Shown here: positions 37,216-48,672 of the stretch, piece by piece
How positions within the stretch are numbered: the first letter of the stretch is position 1
Layout of the letters: each line of letters opens with the position of its first letter
NCBI GenBank assembly: GCA_029931535.1
Contig: JAQPZY010001625.1
Coordinates: 4,255,501 to 4,319,500 of the forward strand
From: Margaritifera margaritifera
Lineage: Eukaryota; Mollusca; Bivalvia; Unionida; Margaritiferidae
DNA: 64,000 nt
Direction of reading: 5' to 3'
Notes under the pieces: generated by a model
The model's input: the letters and a program-made list of their open reading frames with translations, nothing else
Databases searched by the model: none
Told to the model about the DNA's origin: nothing
Made by a program: the position numbers and the translations under genes

Positions 37216-39589
37216 GTAGTCAATTAAGCGGAACCTACACATTTTAAGCCATTTTTTGAAAAAAAAGCTAACCATTATATATTACGCAATTGCATTTACA
37301 AACATTTCTTTTTTTCATTTATTTCTCAACGTATTACTAAATAACTATCTTTAGTGGGGTAGTAAGGAAAAAAAGTATAGGTAAACACAGAAATAGAGAT
37401 AGGCACAGCGGTATCATTGTGACGCATTGCTATGACGTCATAGTCCTTGCATGACGACATCTTTTGTCGATTGACCGATGAAATCGAATGTTTCATTTAG
37501 TATTGATATGTAACATAGCTCTTTTAATTGTATGTCGCTGAGTAAAATGGGTCCTGCGTCTTTTAGTAGGCGGGTTTCTTACAATTATTTTCAAGTACGC
37601 GCTTCCTCTCAGTGTGATTATGCCTGACCCTGCCACCAGGAGTCAGTCGCATCAATACTATGGTATTTGTTAAACTCCTCAATCTAAGGGCACACTCAAA
37701 ACTCAGAATGTTTGATAATTAAAATAGACAGTATTTTAATACACACACTTTTATAATTCACTCATATTTTGGGAAAAAAGATTATGTGCAACATGGATAG
37801 TTTATTTAAGAAAAAAGTTGTTAACTTCGTGAACAAAATCAGCATTATTCCAGCTTGAATTGTAACGTTAAGGGGATTTGATGATGATTTTATAACCCTT
37901 TTATCTTATTTAAATAATTATATTACACAGATTTTGCTCTTTTTGGAATATTTTCAGTGTCTTCGCTTCCAAAAATGGCCATTGAGACACGTGTGGCTGA
38001 TGGAATCTCAGTCCAATTATAGACTGTATAAAGATTTGATAGTATATGTCAGAAAATTTTGTTTGGCTTGATATAATGACCTCGCAATATGTTGACCAAT
38101 TTCCTTAAGAATCAAGGAAGAAATAAAAGCTCTATAAGTCAATTTGCAGTCGTTGCGTTTTATTAGGGAACTGTATGACTTTAAAAATGCCAATCTAAAT
38201 GACAACACTCCTCCTTAACACTTAACGCCTGATTTCGTGAAGTAATAGCCGGACACGTCAGACGTCGGTAAAGAAAAGTGTTTAACGTGAAAACAAAAGA
38301 AATACTATAGTCTTTATCGAATCAAATCTGATTTAAGATTTTCAGGTTTTATTACAAATGAGTTGAAAGCACCAAATGAACATTTGCTTTGACGGATTTA
38401 AATGATTCTACACATATTTCGTTGGGATCGCATTCATTCTCACAAATTTGTCAACTCTTTTTTTTCTTCTTTTTTTTTATAAAGTCTATTGCCCCCTAAG
38501 GAATAGTCTTTCTGTTTGACTTGGCTGGCTACACCACTGTTTGACTTGGCTGGCTACACCACTGTTTCTAACAATGCTAGTTGACAAACATCAATACGTT
38601 ATCTAAAGGTCTTAATTACAGGTTAAAACTAGTTTTGATTTAGAAAAGATCTATTTTTCATTATCAAAAATATATCTAACACGTTAATTAAGCTTAGAAC
38701 TGCAAATCATATATTTCCTGTTTGAAACTGGTATATGGGCTAATGTTCCCTAAAACGAAAGATACTGTACGCTGTGCCAGTCACAAAAAATAGGTGATGA
38801 ATAGCACTATCTTCTGTCGTGTTCTTATTTTAATGATGAAAGACAGAAATGTACACCTCATTATTACATTTCTAGGACTAAAGTTTATAAATAGAATCAA
38901 TTAATGACTTCAGGTAACATACGACTCTTTAAAAATATTTGCGCTTTCTTAGATCGTGTTTTCCGAATTGTGTAAGCCATATTAAGCATTATGTTATGAC
39001 ATCACACGCAATATTCATGTTCTTTTTCTTATATGTTGTAAACTTTACAATCTGAGTGTAATACAGTATTGTCTTGTCTTATCTTGGCACTTGCAGTAGG
39101 CAGCTCGTATGGAGGACTGCTCGCCTACTGGTATCATTATCTTTTATCTAAATGAAGTGCAGTCAATATGACAATCTCATTGCCAATTTGCCATAAGTCA
39201 TGGAATATAAGCCATGCCGCCCACGGTGCAGGCGGGAATAATCGCATATCTGCAGTTGCTGAATAGCATTGTTATGTCTCATTCATTTAGTACCATAATT
39301 TAAATCAGATGGAAAATTGCCATATCTTTTAACGGAAGTGTACAGACAACTTTGCAGCTCATAAATAAACGTCGCGTAAATCCTTTTGTCCAATATCAAT
39401 TAACCCCACAATTTTAGTGTGTAATTATTATCATACAAAAACGTTTGACAGCTCATTTCTCGGATTATCCTTCTTCCATATTAACTTATCACTGTAAAAA
39501 AAAATAGTTTTTAAAACTCCCTGATCAAATGTTGCCCGCTTTAAATAAGGATTGAATCGTTACTAACAATATTGTAAGTTACTACAGTG
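37216..39589. other. Non-coding DNA; one short tandem duplication
   Basis: TGTTTGACTTGGCTGGCTAC plus ACCAC is duplicated in tandem at about 38512-38565. Otherwise nothing was recognised up to the left edge of the Polinton. Confidence 0.45.
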
Positions 39590-39595
39590 TGTTGC
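39590..39595. repeat. Polinton left target-site duplication TGTTGC
   Basis: TGTTGC sits directly before the left terminal repeat and recurs at 52015-52020. Polintons make 6-bp duplications. Confidence 0.75.
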
Positions 39596-39894
39596 AGTAG
39601 GGGCACAATGGACATTTTGAACAGGGCTTACTGATATAGATCAACGCCTTTCCATACTCCATGACTTAATTTTTTTTTACCCTTCCGTTACACGCGAGTG
39701 TATGCGGTATAGTTAAAAATTTAGGCAGTAAAAATAGTTCTAACGCTAGTGTGAAGGATGTAGCCAGTACTAATTTTTTTGAATACAATGACTACACCTA
39801 CACGGCGACACCGTCAAACGCTGTAACCGCATGTGCAGACAATTTCTTCTTTGTATATACGGTGTCATTGTGGATACTCTTCACAAATACACTG
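39596..39894 (+). repeat. Polinton left terminal inverted repeat
   Basis: Matches the reverse complement of 51651-52014. Shared blocks from the outside in: CACAATGGACRTTTTGAAC, GGGCTTACTGATATAG, CACGCGAGTGTATGCGGTAT, AGGCAGTAAAAAT, CGGCGACACCGTCAAA, CAGACAATTTCTTCTTTGTA and GTGTCATTGTGGATACTCTT. Differences are scattered plus one indel, which indicates an old insertion. Confidence 0.92.
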
Positions 39895-40158
39895 GATACT
39901 CTTTGCTCGAGCGAATGCGTAAATGATTGTACCCTTTGGTCGCGTACATGATTTCGCAAAGCCACGCCAATACAATATTATTTATTGTGACTATTCCGCA
40001 TATGAGGAGATTCCATTCTGTGAGACTAAAATACTACTGCAGGAACAGGATTATTGATCGCTACTATTCTGTACATAAAATATTGTTTTCTTTGTGTGGC
40101 TATATTTTATATTGACTGTGGAAGAGATTGTGTGAGAATACTATATTAAACAATTACC

Positions 40159-40594
40159 GTGGTATATAATATAATGGTAAAAAGTTCACAGATTGATGCG
40201 TATAGTAATTTGAAAGAATTTATGAGTGTATCTAATGCGGGAATTAAAATACCCGAACAATGGAGTGTTTGTAATATTACAGAAAAGATTAAATCGCTAT
40301 TTCGCTTAAATGCGTCATACAGATTTGTCAAAGAGGCTCAAAAGATGTTGTATGATTTTTCAAATGAATATCCACAGCATCTTGATAAATTAATCGACTT
40401 AGGGATTCTATTGGAAGCATAACAACGTACCTTGACGAAGAATACAACAAAAAGCGTGAAAAGTCCTTATATGATATTCTGCAAGAAAAGTTTAAGTCGT
40501 TGACGTTAAGCGAGTCGTTAGTGAGTGAACCTAGCCGCGAAGATAGTGAATACGTCACCAGTGATAGGGAATATAGTAATGAGCAAATCAATTA
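40159..40594 (+). pseudogene. Small Polinton gene, unknown function, one frameshift
   Basis: The first frame (40159-40422) encodes 87 residues; an ATG at 40174 is an equally possible start. Near 40410 the frame shifts and the continuation stays open to a stop at about 40592, ending in an acidic, Ser-rich tail (EPSREDSEYVTSDREYS). With the shift removed, the protein would be roughly 140 residues, soluble and charged. I do not recognise the family. It is the first gene inside the left repeat. Confidence 0.5.
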
Positions 40595-40627
40595 GAAAAA
40601 AAAAAGCTTTTTAGTATTAATATAACA

Positions 40628-40820
40628 ATGGCATACACAATCACCGACCGTGAAAAGAAATACGAAAAAAATGTACGACGACGCAGAAGCAAGACAGCTG
40701 GCCCTATGTAATAAATTTACCAATGGTATATTTGATCAAAGAATGGAATCCAAGGAGTATACGTATAAGTTGAAGAGGATGTTTGATATTATTGGATACA
40801 AACGTGTAAATACAAATTGA
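40628..40820 (+). pseudogene. Small Polinton gene, unknown function, frameshifted
   Basis: An ATG at 40628 opens MAYTITDREKKYEK. After a run of A at 40664-40670 the frame changes, and 40671-40820 encodes MYDDAEARQLALCNK and a basic tail ending GYKRVNTN. The homopolymer is the likely break point. Family unknown. Confidence 0.4.
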
Positions 40821-40872
40821 CGAGTTTGGTGTACGATTTGGTATAACCTTAAGGGTACTTAATCCTGAAAAG

Positions 40873-40875
<3 letters not shown>

Positions 40876-40952
<77 letters not shown>
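40876..40952. repeat. (AT)n microsatellite inside the Polinton
   Basis: An uninterrupted AT run of about 38 units between two small gene remnants. Frames across it are artefacts. Confidence 0.95.
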
Positions 40953-40958
<6 letters not shown>

Positions 40959-40962
40959 ACCT

Positions 40963-41112
40963 ATGATTGTGGAAAAACCCGACGACGTCAAATCCGTTGA
41001 GGAAAAAGATACAGAAGTCTATGAAATAAGAGCCAGGATTGAGGCGGGTGCAGTATCTGATCCTGGCAAAGTAAAAATGTTTCAAAACATTATTGACGGA
41101 ATTTGCAATTAG
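40963..41112 (+). CDS. Small acidic open frame, unknown function
   Basis: A 49-residue frame from ATG 40963 to TAG 41110-41112, starting MIVEKPDDVKSVEEK. It is uninterrupted and follows the gene order of the element, but it may be the truncated end of a longer gene whose 5' part was displaced by the AT repeat. Function unknown. Confidence 0.4.
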   Translation: MIVEKPDDVKSVEEKDTEVYEIRARIEAGAVSDPGKVKMFQNIIDGICN

Positions 41113-41138
41113 ACAATGATTTTCCCTTAAATATCAGC

Positions 41139-44100
41139 ATGCCTACCGTTAATCAGTTGAGGCAACTCGCGCGAAAGCATGGAATAATAATACCAAGCGG
41201 TATGCGAAAAACTGGCATACTTGAGTTATTATAATTCGTGAATGAACCACGGTCAGTTATGCAACAACTTCCCCCGGATGAACTAGAGCCGCTTGCAATG
41301 GCAACGGCAACGTTAACAGTACAACAACTGAAAGAACCTGCACAAGAACGTGGAATAAAAATACTAAGAGGTGCAAGAATAGCTAACATACTTGCGTTAT
41401 TAGGACTCGAGGTTGAACCGCGTCAGACTGTGAGACAGCTTCGTGAAACGGCAGCACGATATAATATAAAATTTTCCTCCACGAGCCAAGCGGGCGAAAA
41501 TTGTACACATAGTCGAGGATGAGCATTGTACACATAGTCGCAGCCACTATCGCCACTGAGGCAATCGAGTATGTTCGGCAACGAGCCCAAGTTCCAGAAT
41601 TCAAATTACACAAGCGCGTTCGTGATTTAGAAAATTACCATGCGATTATTCCGAACGCGTATGCACCAAGCAAAGACGCTATAAAACTTTTATCAAAGAT
41701 GCATCCAGGAAACGTATCGACGCTACAGCGCTCTGGCACCTCTGCAGTTAAAGCAGTTCAAGCAGATATTATTCTTGCTGTGCATTTGATTATGCCGCTT
41801 AATTGTAAGTTATCAGACAAGAATGGATTAAAAATCGCAAACCCCTGGATTCACAGCAGTGCTCGTACACTCGTAAACCGTAAAGGCTATTAATGATGAA
41901 CTCGACGAAGGCTTTGAAAATATTCTCGAGACGTTGGAAAAATACATCAACGCAGGGTCGGGATGGATTCTTGACAGATGTGTGGAAGTTCAATAACATC
42001 CTTCCCCAAACATACCATTCCACAGTGGAGTTATATTCCAACACCAAAGTATGTTCCTCCGCGGTCAGTGGTAGACATGAAAACAATGACAATGAATGTT
42101 TAAAATGGGCGCTCGCGTCCGCTTTACATCCCGCGAGCGATCACACAGATCAGCCTCAGCAATACCAACAATATATGAATGAACTCAAATTTAGTAACAG
42201 ATAATTTCCTGTGCAAGCTACTAAGGCCATACTCGAAATAATTGAAGAACGTAACCTAGGTATAGCAGTTAGCGTGTACGCTTGGAACAATGGCTTTTAT
42301 GTGCTTGCACTATCCCCACTTGTACAAGCAAAACTTCGCATGGGCGCACTCAGGTTTATCTGCTGTTGATAAGTGATATGAATGGTTCAGAGTCGCGATC
42401 TCATTACGTATGGATAAAGAATCTTTCCCGGTTGCTTAACCAACACAGCAAGCGCCACGGTAAAAAGTTTCCATGCAGACGTTGCCTGCATTTATTTACC
42501 ACACAACAGGGGTTTGATGACCATGACTTTTAATGAGGTGGAATCGGTGAAAAACCGCAGCGTACAATTTTGCTAGAACCTGGCAAGAACATTCTAAAAT
42601 TAACCGCGGTGCAGCGTAAGATGAAAGTTCCATATGTGATTTACGTGAACTTTGCATCTCTGAACATTCATGTGGGAGACTCATTTGTGTCCAGCTCTGC
42701 TTCCCCAACCGAGGTTCAGTCGAAGACAACGCAAGTTGCTGAACAAAGCCCATACGATTTTTGTTACACTGTAGTCATATGTGACGGGGTAACTGAGCCA
42801 CCAATGTTGTACTGTGGCAAGGATTCTGTTGGAGTATGGATCCGAAAACGGCTCTCCTCGCCCGCAGACATGATTATGACTAATGATAATACACGCTAGT
42901 TTTCCACGACAACTGATTGTTGGATCTGTGGTGGCGTTTTCATTTCCACCGATGAAAAAGTGCGCGATGACTGCCACACCACTGGTGCGTACCGGGGAGC
43001 AGCGCAAAGTGAATGCAATCTACAGTTGCGAATTTACCCTAACAAAACAAGAATTCCCGTTGCGCTTCATAACATGCGTGGGAATGACGACGGCCATTTA
43101 ATAATGAAAGCAGTCGCAACAGCATCGAATGCACCAATAAGTGTCATCCCCAAATCGATGAAGAAATACATGACGTTTCGGTTGAGACAAAGACAAGTCA
43201 TCGATTCGTTACAGTTACTTAATTCCAGCCTGGACAAACTGGTGAGCAACCTCGCAGCAAATGGTAATGATCGTTTTGCAATCAGTCGTCGATACGGTGG
43301 TGCTGTTGATGATGGAATGTTTACCTTGCTGACTCGTAAAGGAATCTATTCCTACGAGGACATGAGCTACTGAGATAAGTTTGCCGAAACTCAGTTGCCA
43401 CCCATCGAGGCTTTTTATTCATCGCGGCCGCGCGAAGGCATTTCCGCCAACAACTACGCACATGCAAACAATGTCTGGTCTGTTTTTGGTTGCCAAAATC
43501 TCGGTGACTATCACGATTTGTATCTGCGCACGGATATGTTGTTGCTCGTGGATGTCTTGAAAACTTTTCGTGATACTGCTATGCGTGCGTACAAACTCGA
43601 TACCGCGAACTACTTTTATTCCCCACGAACGGTCTGGGATGCACTTCTATCAAAAACAAAGGTAGAACTTGAACTGCTAACTGATATTGATCAACATTTG
43701 TTCCTGGAACATGGAATCTGTGGCGGGATTTCCGTGGCGAGTCATCGCTATGCTCGAGCAAATAATCCTCTCGTTGATGGATACGACTCAAATAAACCAA
43801 AAAGTTAACGTCATGTATCTTGACGCAACAATATGTACAGTAGGCAATGATGCAGCCTATGACCGTAGGTGAGTTTCCGTCGATTAATCCCGGGACTAAA
43901 AACCTATTCAAAGACATAATCGAGTACGACAGTAACAGTGACTATGGATGTTTCTTAGAAGTTGACCTGGAGTATCCAAACGAGCTTCACAAAGCTCATA
44001 ATGATTATCCTCTTGCACCGAAAGCGTTGGTGATACCACGCGGGTGGTTATCCCCGTATCAGTTTGGGATTGTGGACGAATCCGGACACAAGTTTACTGA

Positions 44101-44642
44101 ATGCACCAAGATTGTCCCAAATCTTCGGGCTAAAAACAACTATGAAGTACACTTACGTAACTTGCGATTGGATATGCGTATAAAACGAATCCATCGGGTG
44201 CTCAGGTTTTGTCAGAGCGTATGGATTGCGCCGTATGTACATATATTAGTAACACCCACAAGAAATATGTAGGAAAAATTTAAGGATGAATGTGTAGGAA
44301 AGCCAATCGAAGAGTATGTGGGACTGCGTCCTAAAATGTACTCGATAGTGGATGGATCCGGCAAAAACATCAAAAATGCGAAAGGAGTTCCCCGGGTTGT
44401 TGTCGCGAAGGATCTTCGGCATGATATGTATGTGGAATGTTTGCGTGAGCGACGCGAATTCGCACACAAAGCCAATCTGATCCGGTCAATGAAACATCGT
44501 ATGGGTGTGTATCGTTGCACCAAGGTGAGTTTGTCGCCGCTTGACACCAAGCGATGGATTTTCCTCGACGGGATCACCACTTACGCGTACGGACGCCACG
44601 CGATTATGAATCAACTTACGATTGATGCGCTAGCGCATTAAA
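41139..44642 (+). pseudogene. Protein-primed family B DNA polymerase (Polinton pPolB), inactivated
   Basis: It would replicate the element's linear DNA. Order of parts: SAP-like helix repeats (41139-41540: VNQLRQLARKHGI, VQQLKEPAQERGI, VRQLRETAARYNI); an N-terminal region (to about 42200) with the CLKWALASALHPA block; SHYVWIKNLSRLL and CRRCLHLF (42390-42500); the exonuclease domain, where Exo I DFE reads NFA in VIYVNFASL (about 42637-42663); the CWICG zinc region with TGAYRGAA (42920-43010); SSLDKLVSNL (about 43230); GDYHDLYLRTDMLLLVDVL (43503-43559); KVELELLTDIDQHLF; a palm motif A region broken by a frameshift at about 43810-43850; then a jump. VWIAPYV (about 44222) is followed almost at once by the C-terminal KFKDECVGKPIEEYVGLRP (44278). 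Motif B (KxxxNSxYG type) and motif C (DTD) are missing, so polymerase activity is impossible. At least six frame breaks. Confidence 0.92.
41499..41546 (+). repeat. Short tandem duplication inside PolB
   Basis: ATTGTACACATAGTCG occurs twice about 26 bases apart, the likely cause of one frame break in the SAP-like region. Confidence 0.7.
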
Positions 44643-45660
44643 ATAGACTTTGGTGGTAGTTCTCTATATGCGGGAATGAATTGCAATTATTTTCACACAA
44701 CTGCTCTACTAGGATTCTTTGAATCTCGTGGACGAGGTCCACTCGGCTTTGGTCCCGCCAAATGGTAGCCTGTTGGTTATCCCGGAATATCAATCCGGTC
44801 TGAGATCGTAAATGCAACGATGGACCATACCGGGTCAGTAGTACGACGTTGCCCGCCCTCTGACTCCCCCGGTGTATACAGATACCTAACCAAATTGTTT
44901 CCGAGTGGGGCTAACAATGGGGATTGTAGAACTGATTTATGCATAACGGTGACAGTCTTCTGTCGAATCGCTTCAGCAGGTTTTAACCCAATTGCGCGTG
45001 TGATTTCATTATTCAACGCTGATGTGACTGAAGCAGTGTTACCCACTCGCGAGACCTCGCTTCATGATTCATTAACAATTCCTGCGCGTACTGATGTCCG
45101 AATAACCCTTCCGCAAGTGTACGGTTAAATCGTTCCACAATGGCTTGATCGCGATGTATACCAACATGTCCAAGACGAACCAGCACTTATGTTTTGTCAA
45201 TAACGCAGCAACGGCTCCGAGAAATATTTTGCCCGGGTCCACTTGCAACAGTCGTGGCCATGCTAGTGGTTAACGTGTATAAATACGTTTAAGCGCGTCT
45301 GCGACACTCGCTGAATCTTTAGATTTCAGCTACTCGGCTTCCATTTACCTATCTGCGGGCAGCATCTACGATAGTTAATGCCCACTTGTATGTGCGTCCT
45401 CGTACCTGATCATGTGGAAGGCACAAACGATCAGACGGATGAACTTCGTTGGGTGTTCTCACATCAAACCATGCACATGAAATTTGTCTTGGCGCGCGTA
45501 GGTAAATCTGCCATAATGCTTGTTTGGCCAACCATGCGTGAGCAATCCCGTGGGTGACTTTTGCCGCGCTTGCTAACTTTTCATAGTCTGCTTCACCCTT
45601 CCAATAACCGCGAGGAGTGTAGTATATTGCGGACAATGAAGCTATGCTTTTCTTATTCAT
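44643..45660 (-). pseudogene. Polinton retroviral-like integrase (rve core), inactivated
   Basis: It would insert the element by strand transfer. The start ATG is at 45660-45658 (MNKKSIASLSAIYY). The first frame (45660-45349) has QALWQIYL and the first core acid in SDRLCLPHD, then WALTIVDAA. The second core acid is seen in LLQVDPG (about 45240-45220) in another frame. The catalytic Glu lies in IVERFNRTLAE (about 45145-45110). The C-terminal frame (45046-44777) has ALNNEITR, KPAEAI, VRYLYTPGE and RRTTDPVWS, matching the chromodomain-like tail region. All three D,D-35-E residues survive, but at least three frameshifts separate them. It converges tail to tail with PolB, with no spacer. Confidence 0.92.
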
Positions 45661-45678
45661 GTTTGTTTGTTTATTATA

Positions 45679-46212
45679 TCAATATATTTTACCTCCAGTG
45701 AATGAACTTTGTAAACGGGAGGCCAAGCCTCTTAATGCAATCTTAGACTTTATACCTTCATTGATGATCCATCAAACGATTCTTTATCCGAGTGTATGAC
45801 TGATCGCATTCAAGTCATGGATGAGATCATTATCAACACGTTGACGCGCACGGATATCACTTATGACTTGGTATGCGAAATCATGTCGGTAACATGCAGC
45901 ATCGACACGATTTATAGGTGCTTCTCCAAACTTTGGTTGGTTGTTAGAATCGGATATCTAGCCGTGTGCCAGACCCACAGTAATTGTATCCAGGGATGTG
46001 CTTTTGACCAGAAGATTTACTCCACGAGTGTTCCCACTAGTATTGTTAACGCGCTAGTGATATCACCTCCGAGTTTTTTTAATAAAAGTAAACTTCTTTG
46101 CTCCACATTGAACACAAGTTCCAGCGATTGCAGTTCTACCATTACGTGTTTGAACCCGCGTTGGATTTTCGATACAAGTTTTTATGCGGCATCGTACACA
46201 ATATGAAGACAT
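45679..46212 (-). pseudogene. Zinc-ribbon plus phospholipase A2-like virion protein, inactivated
   Basis: Read on the minus strand from ATG 46212-46210. An N-terminal Cys4 ribbon (CVRC, then CVQCGAKKF at residues about 5-40) is in one open frame that ends at about 46056 after a frameshift in an A-run. The next parts, in other frames, give a Ca-loop motif YNYCGSGTRLD (about 45980-45950) and the catalytic dyad CYRHDFAY (about 45900-45875) followed by an Asp-rich helix (DNDLIHDL). The end is FTGGKIY at 45681. A parvovirus VP1-type PLA2 fold fused to a zinc ribbon is known in some Polinton/adintovirus-like elements, where it is thought to help escape from membranes. It lies just upstream of the integrase on the same strand, 18 bp apart. 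Confidence 0.8.
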
Positions 46213-46242
46213 GATTGTGTTATACAACAATTGACATTCAAC

Positions 46243-46800
46243 ATGGCATCATGAAATAGAAAATTCACCGTTATTGACTTCTTTGCGCAGGCAAAGCCCA
46301 GGTCACCCAAGCAAAGTGATGTGTTTCATAACTCTGTTTGGGCGTTGATCATTGGCCCGGCTGAACCTGAGAAGACTTATGATGTACTCGGAGATTTACG
46401 GAAGCGCTTCAGTCGTCGCCAAGAAGCAAATCTTCTACCATTGATTTCTTTTCCATAATCGATGAAGCCCGTACCATTGACGACTTTGATACGAGCGCGA
46501 ATAACCTTGTGTACGACGATGTCAAGACAACCTAGCGAGAATATTTTCCCGAGGACACAAAAACACAGACGTGATCTATGTAGCACAACGATACGCACAC
46601 GTGCCTTCAGTGACCCGTGACAATTTCATCATGTTGATGATATTTCGTGGCATTGACATGCATGGTCTTGCAAACATTCATTGGACTTGGTGTGCAACCG
46701 ACCAATCGTGGGTTGAGTTTCGGAATATGTTCGCGGATGTCACCCAAGACCTGTAGAGTTTTCTTATGATTGACTTGACCGGAACTTTAGGAAAGTATTG
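46243..46800 (+). pseudogene. FtsK/HerA-type packaging ATPase, inactivated
   Basis: It would pump DNA into the virion. The first segment has FHNSVWALIIGPAEPEKTYD (about 46326-46385), the P-loop, in which GPxGxGKT has become GPAEPEKT. A second frame has NNLVYDDVKTT (about 46500-46535), the Walker B. A third (46571-46756) has DVIYVAQRYAHVPSVTRDN and a FRGIDMHGLANIHWTW segment, matching the post-Walker B region. The last segment, FLMIDLTGTLGKY, ends near 46800. No single frame spans it and the start codon at 46243 is followed quickly by a stop. It is divergent from the PLA2-like gene, 30 bp apart, so a shared promoter between 46213 and 46242 is plausible. Confidence 0.8.
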
Positions 46801-46846
46801 AGGCGGTTTAGACAAAGCAATTTAACAACCATAATAAACATATACA

Positions 46847-47449
46847 ATGACGAAATCCGCCAGCGATGCCATTGCACAGGCTGATGACCGATGCCATAAA
46901 GCTGCGCGCGATCAACATGGATGCACGCAAACGTGTCAAAGATATGTTACAGTCGAGACAAACTGCACGGGAAGATCTACCAGTAGGCTTGGAACAAACG
47001 TATACACCGCTGATCAAACCAACAAAAGAGATTGCAGCCAAGACCGCGGAAACTGCGGAACAAAGAAAGTCGCGGAAACCACCGCGGCGATGATGCGAGC
47101 AGAAAGACAACCTGGTCCGATCAATCGTGCGCCAATACAGTTAGCAGAAATTGAAACAAGATTAGACAGCTTACAAGAGAAAGTTGGAGAGACACTTGCG
47201 CGTGTTCCACAAGAACAATCACCCGAGTACATATCACAGCTAAACACAGATGTTCACAATTGTAAAGAACGGGGACGGCAGTTTATCTGTCATGATCCCC
47301 TAGGGTTTGCTGCTAATATACCCAATGATAAAGAATTGAAAAAAAACTATATGCTGGAGTGTCAACTAATTAAAAACATGCAAAGAGTAACATCAACGAT
47401 AATTGGTCCGCATGGGTATTCAGAGAGTGGACTGGAGTTACAAAAATAA
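46847..47449 (+). pseudogene. Polinton coiled-coil structural protein, frame-switched
   Basis: Two overlapping frames together resemble one helical protein. The part at 46896-47093 (MDARKRVKDMLQSRQTARED, PLIKPTKEIAAKTAETAEQ) is Ala/Lys/Glu-rich, and 47090-47449 continues in another frame (LAEIETRLDSLQEKVGETLA). Coiled-coil proteins of this type sit between ATPase and capsid genes in Polintons and may be core or minor virion proteins. Function not known. The long single open frame at 46847 is therefore partly out of frame. Confidence 0.55.
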
Positions 47450-48635
47450 CTTCTTGGAAATCGATGGAAAGCTGAAACAAAACGACGATACTGAATACCC
47501 CACGAATGCTCGGGTTGGATTTGTCAACGGTATCATGGCATTGTTTAGCAGCGCACATTATTTCATTGATGGGAAGGAAATTGAAGTATGTTTGTGCAAT
47601 GTTGATATTAACACGACAATTCTCGGACTCGCCAGATACATCGACGATTATGCGAAATCCGCTGGCCCGTCTATGATGTTTCACAAGTATGGATCCGACG
47701 CTGCAGATCAGTTCCAGTATACCATTGGAAACGTCAGAAACGCAGCAGGAGATGCGCAAACGCCTGCTGTAGTTGCCATCAATGCCAGTTACAACCTTGG
47801 ATTCGCACAGCGTCGAGGTCAACTTAAAGGAGACTCATTATCATTTTCGTGTGCAATTCATCTGAGTCACATTTGTAGAGATGTTCGCAATGCTATTTTC
47901 GTGGTCAAACACACAGTCACATTATACCGAAAACCCACCGACAATGATGCAATTTGTCGTCATGGAGGTAATGCTGGTACAGTTGAATTGTTGAAATCAG
48001 CATAGTGGATGCCTGTTATAATCCTTTTGATGGGTGCAGAAACGCGTTTGTTGTCGTTTACGAGTTCTTGAGGTACATCACCGTTATCATTTCACACGCT
48101 CACCACAGATTTGTATGAAGGCGCTGTTCAGCAGTTATCATGGCAAATAACTACCCAACACGGTATCAGCGCACCTAGATATGTATTCATAGCGTTTCGA
48201 ACTATAACTCGGGCGCGCGGTAGACTGGAAGTGAATCAAATAATATTTGACAAGTTAGGAGTGTATGAAGTTTCTTTGCGGTTAAATGATTATCAGGAAC
48301 CCTTCGAAGAAATTTTACTGGACTTCACAAACAATCATGTCGCACGTGCATATCATAAGCTGTGGTTGTTCGTGGACTGAGCTCAAAACTTTGACACAGG
48401 TCTGCAGATTTCCCAGTACGACTTTCGTACGTTGTACCCGATTTTTTACTTTTCGTTGGAACACCTGGACCTGTACAGGCAGTCTGTGGTCGATTTACAC
48501 TTTCATGCACGTGTAACTGAGGTCCCCGCCGGTGGTTACAGATGCATTGCTGTGAATCTCTCTGATAAGATGCTGTTGTTGGAGGGCGCAGGTGGCAGGA
48601 TGAGTGTTATTGACGTGCCTGTGGAAAACCTGTAA
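47403..48635 (+). pseudogene. Double-jelly-roll major capsid protein, inactivated
   Basis: The N-terminal half is open from about 47403 to 48005 (200 codons): FLEIDGKLKQ, RVGFVNGIMALFSSAHYFID, TTILGLARYIDDYAKS, and a second block HTVTLYRKPTDNDAI. The middle (48010-48110) is frameshifted. 48111-48380 continues with QLSWQITTQHGISAPRYVFI, and 48432-48635 is the C-terminus (RTLYPIFYFSLE, SVVDLHFHARV). The order matches Polinton hexon-like capsid proteins, where two jelly-roll domains form the pseudohexameric capsomer. At least three frameshifts. Length with gaps, about 410 residues, is close to related proteins. Confidence 0.85.
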
Positions 48636-48672
48636 TTGTAGTTGTTGTAATTGAACAGCATAATTTAAAATA

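Noticed and set aside
44820..45128. 102-codon plus-strand frame
   Set aside because: Shadow of the integrase C-terminus on the minus strand.
45796..46206. 136-codon plus-strand frame inside the Polinton
   Set aside because: The minus strand of the same segment carries the zinc-ribbon and PLA2 motifs; the plus frame is a shadow.
46847..47449. 200-codon frame taken as one intact protein
   Set aside because: The first 80 codons are Cys/Thr-rich and out of the helical frame that reads at 46896-47093, so this is a frame switch, not a clean gene.
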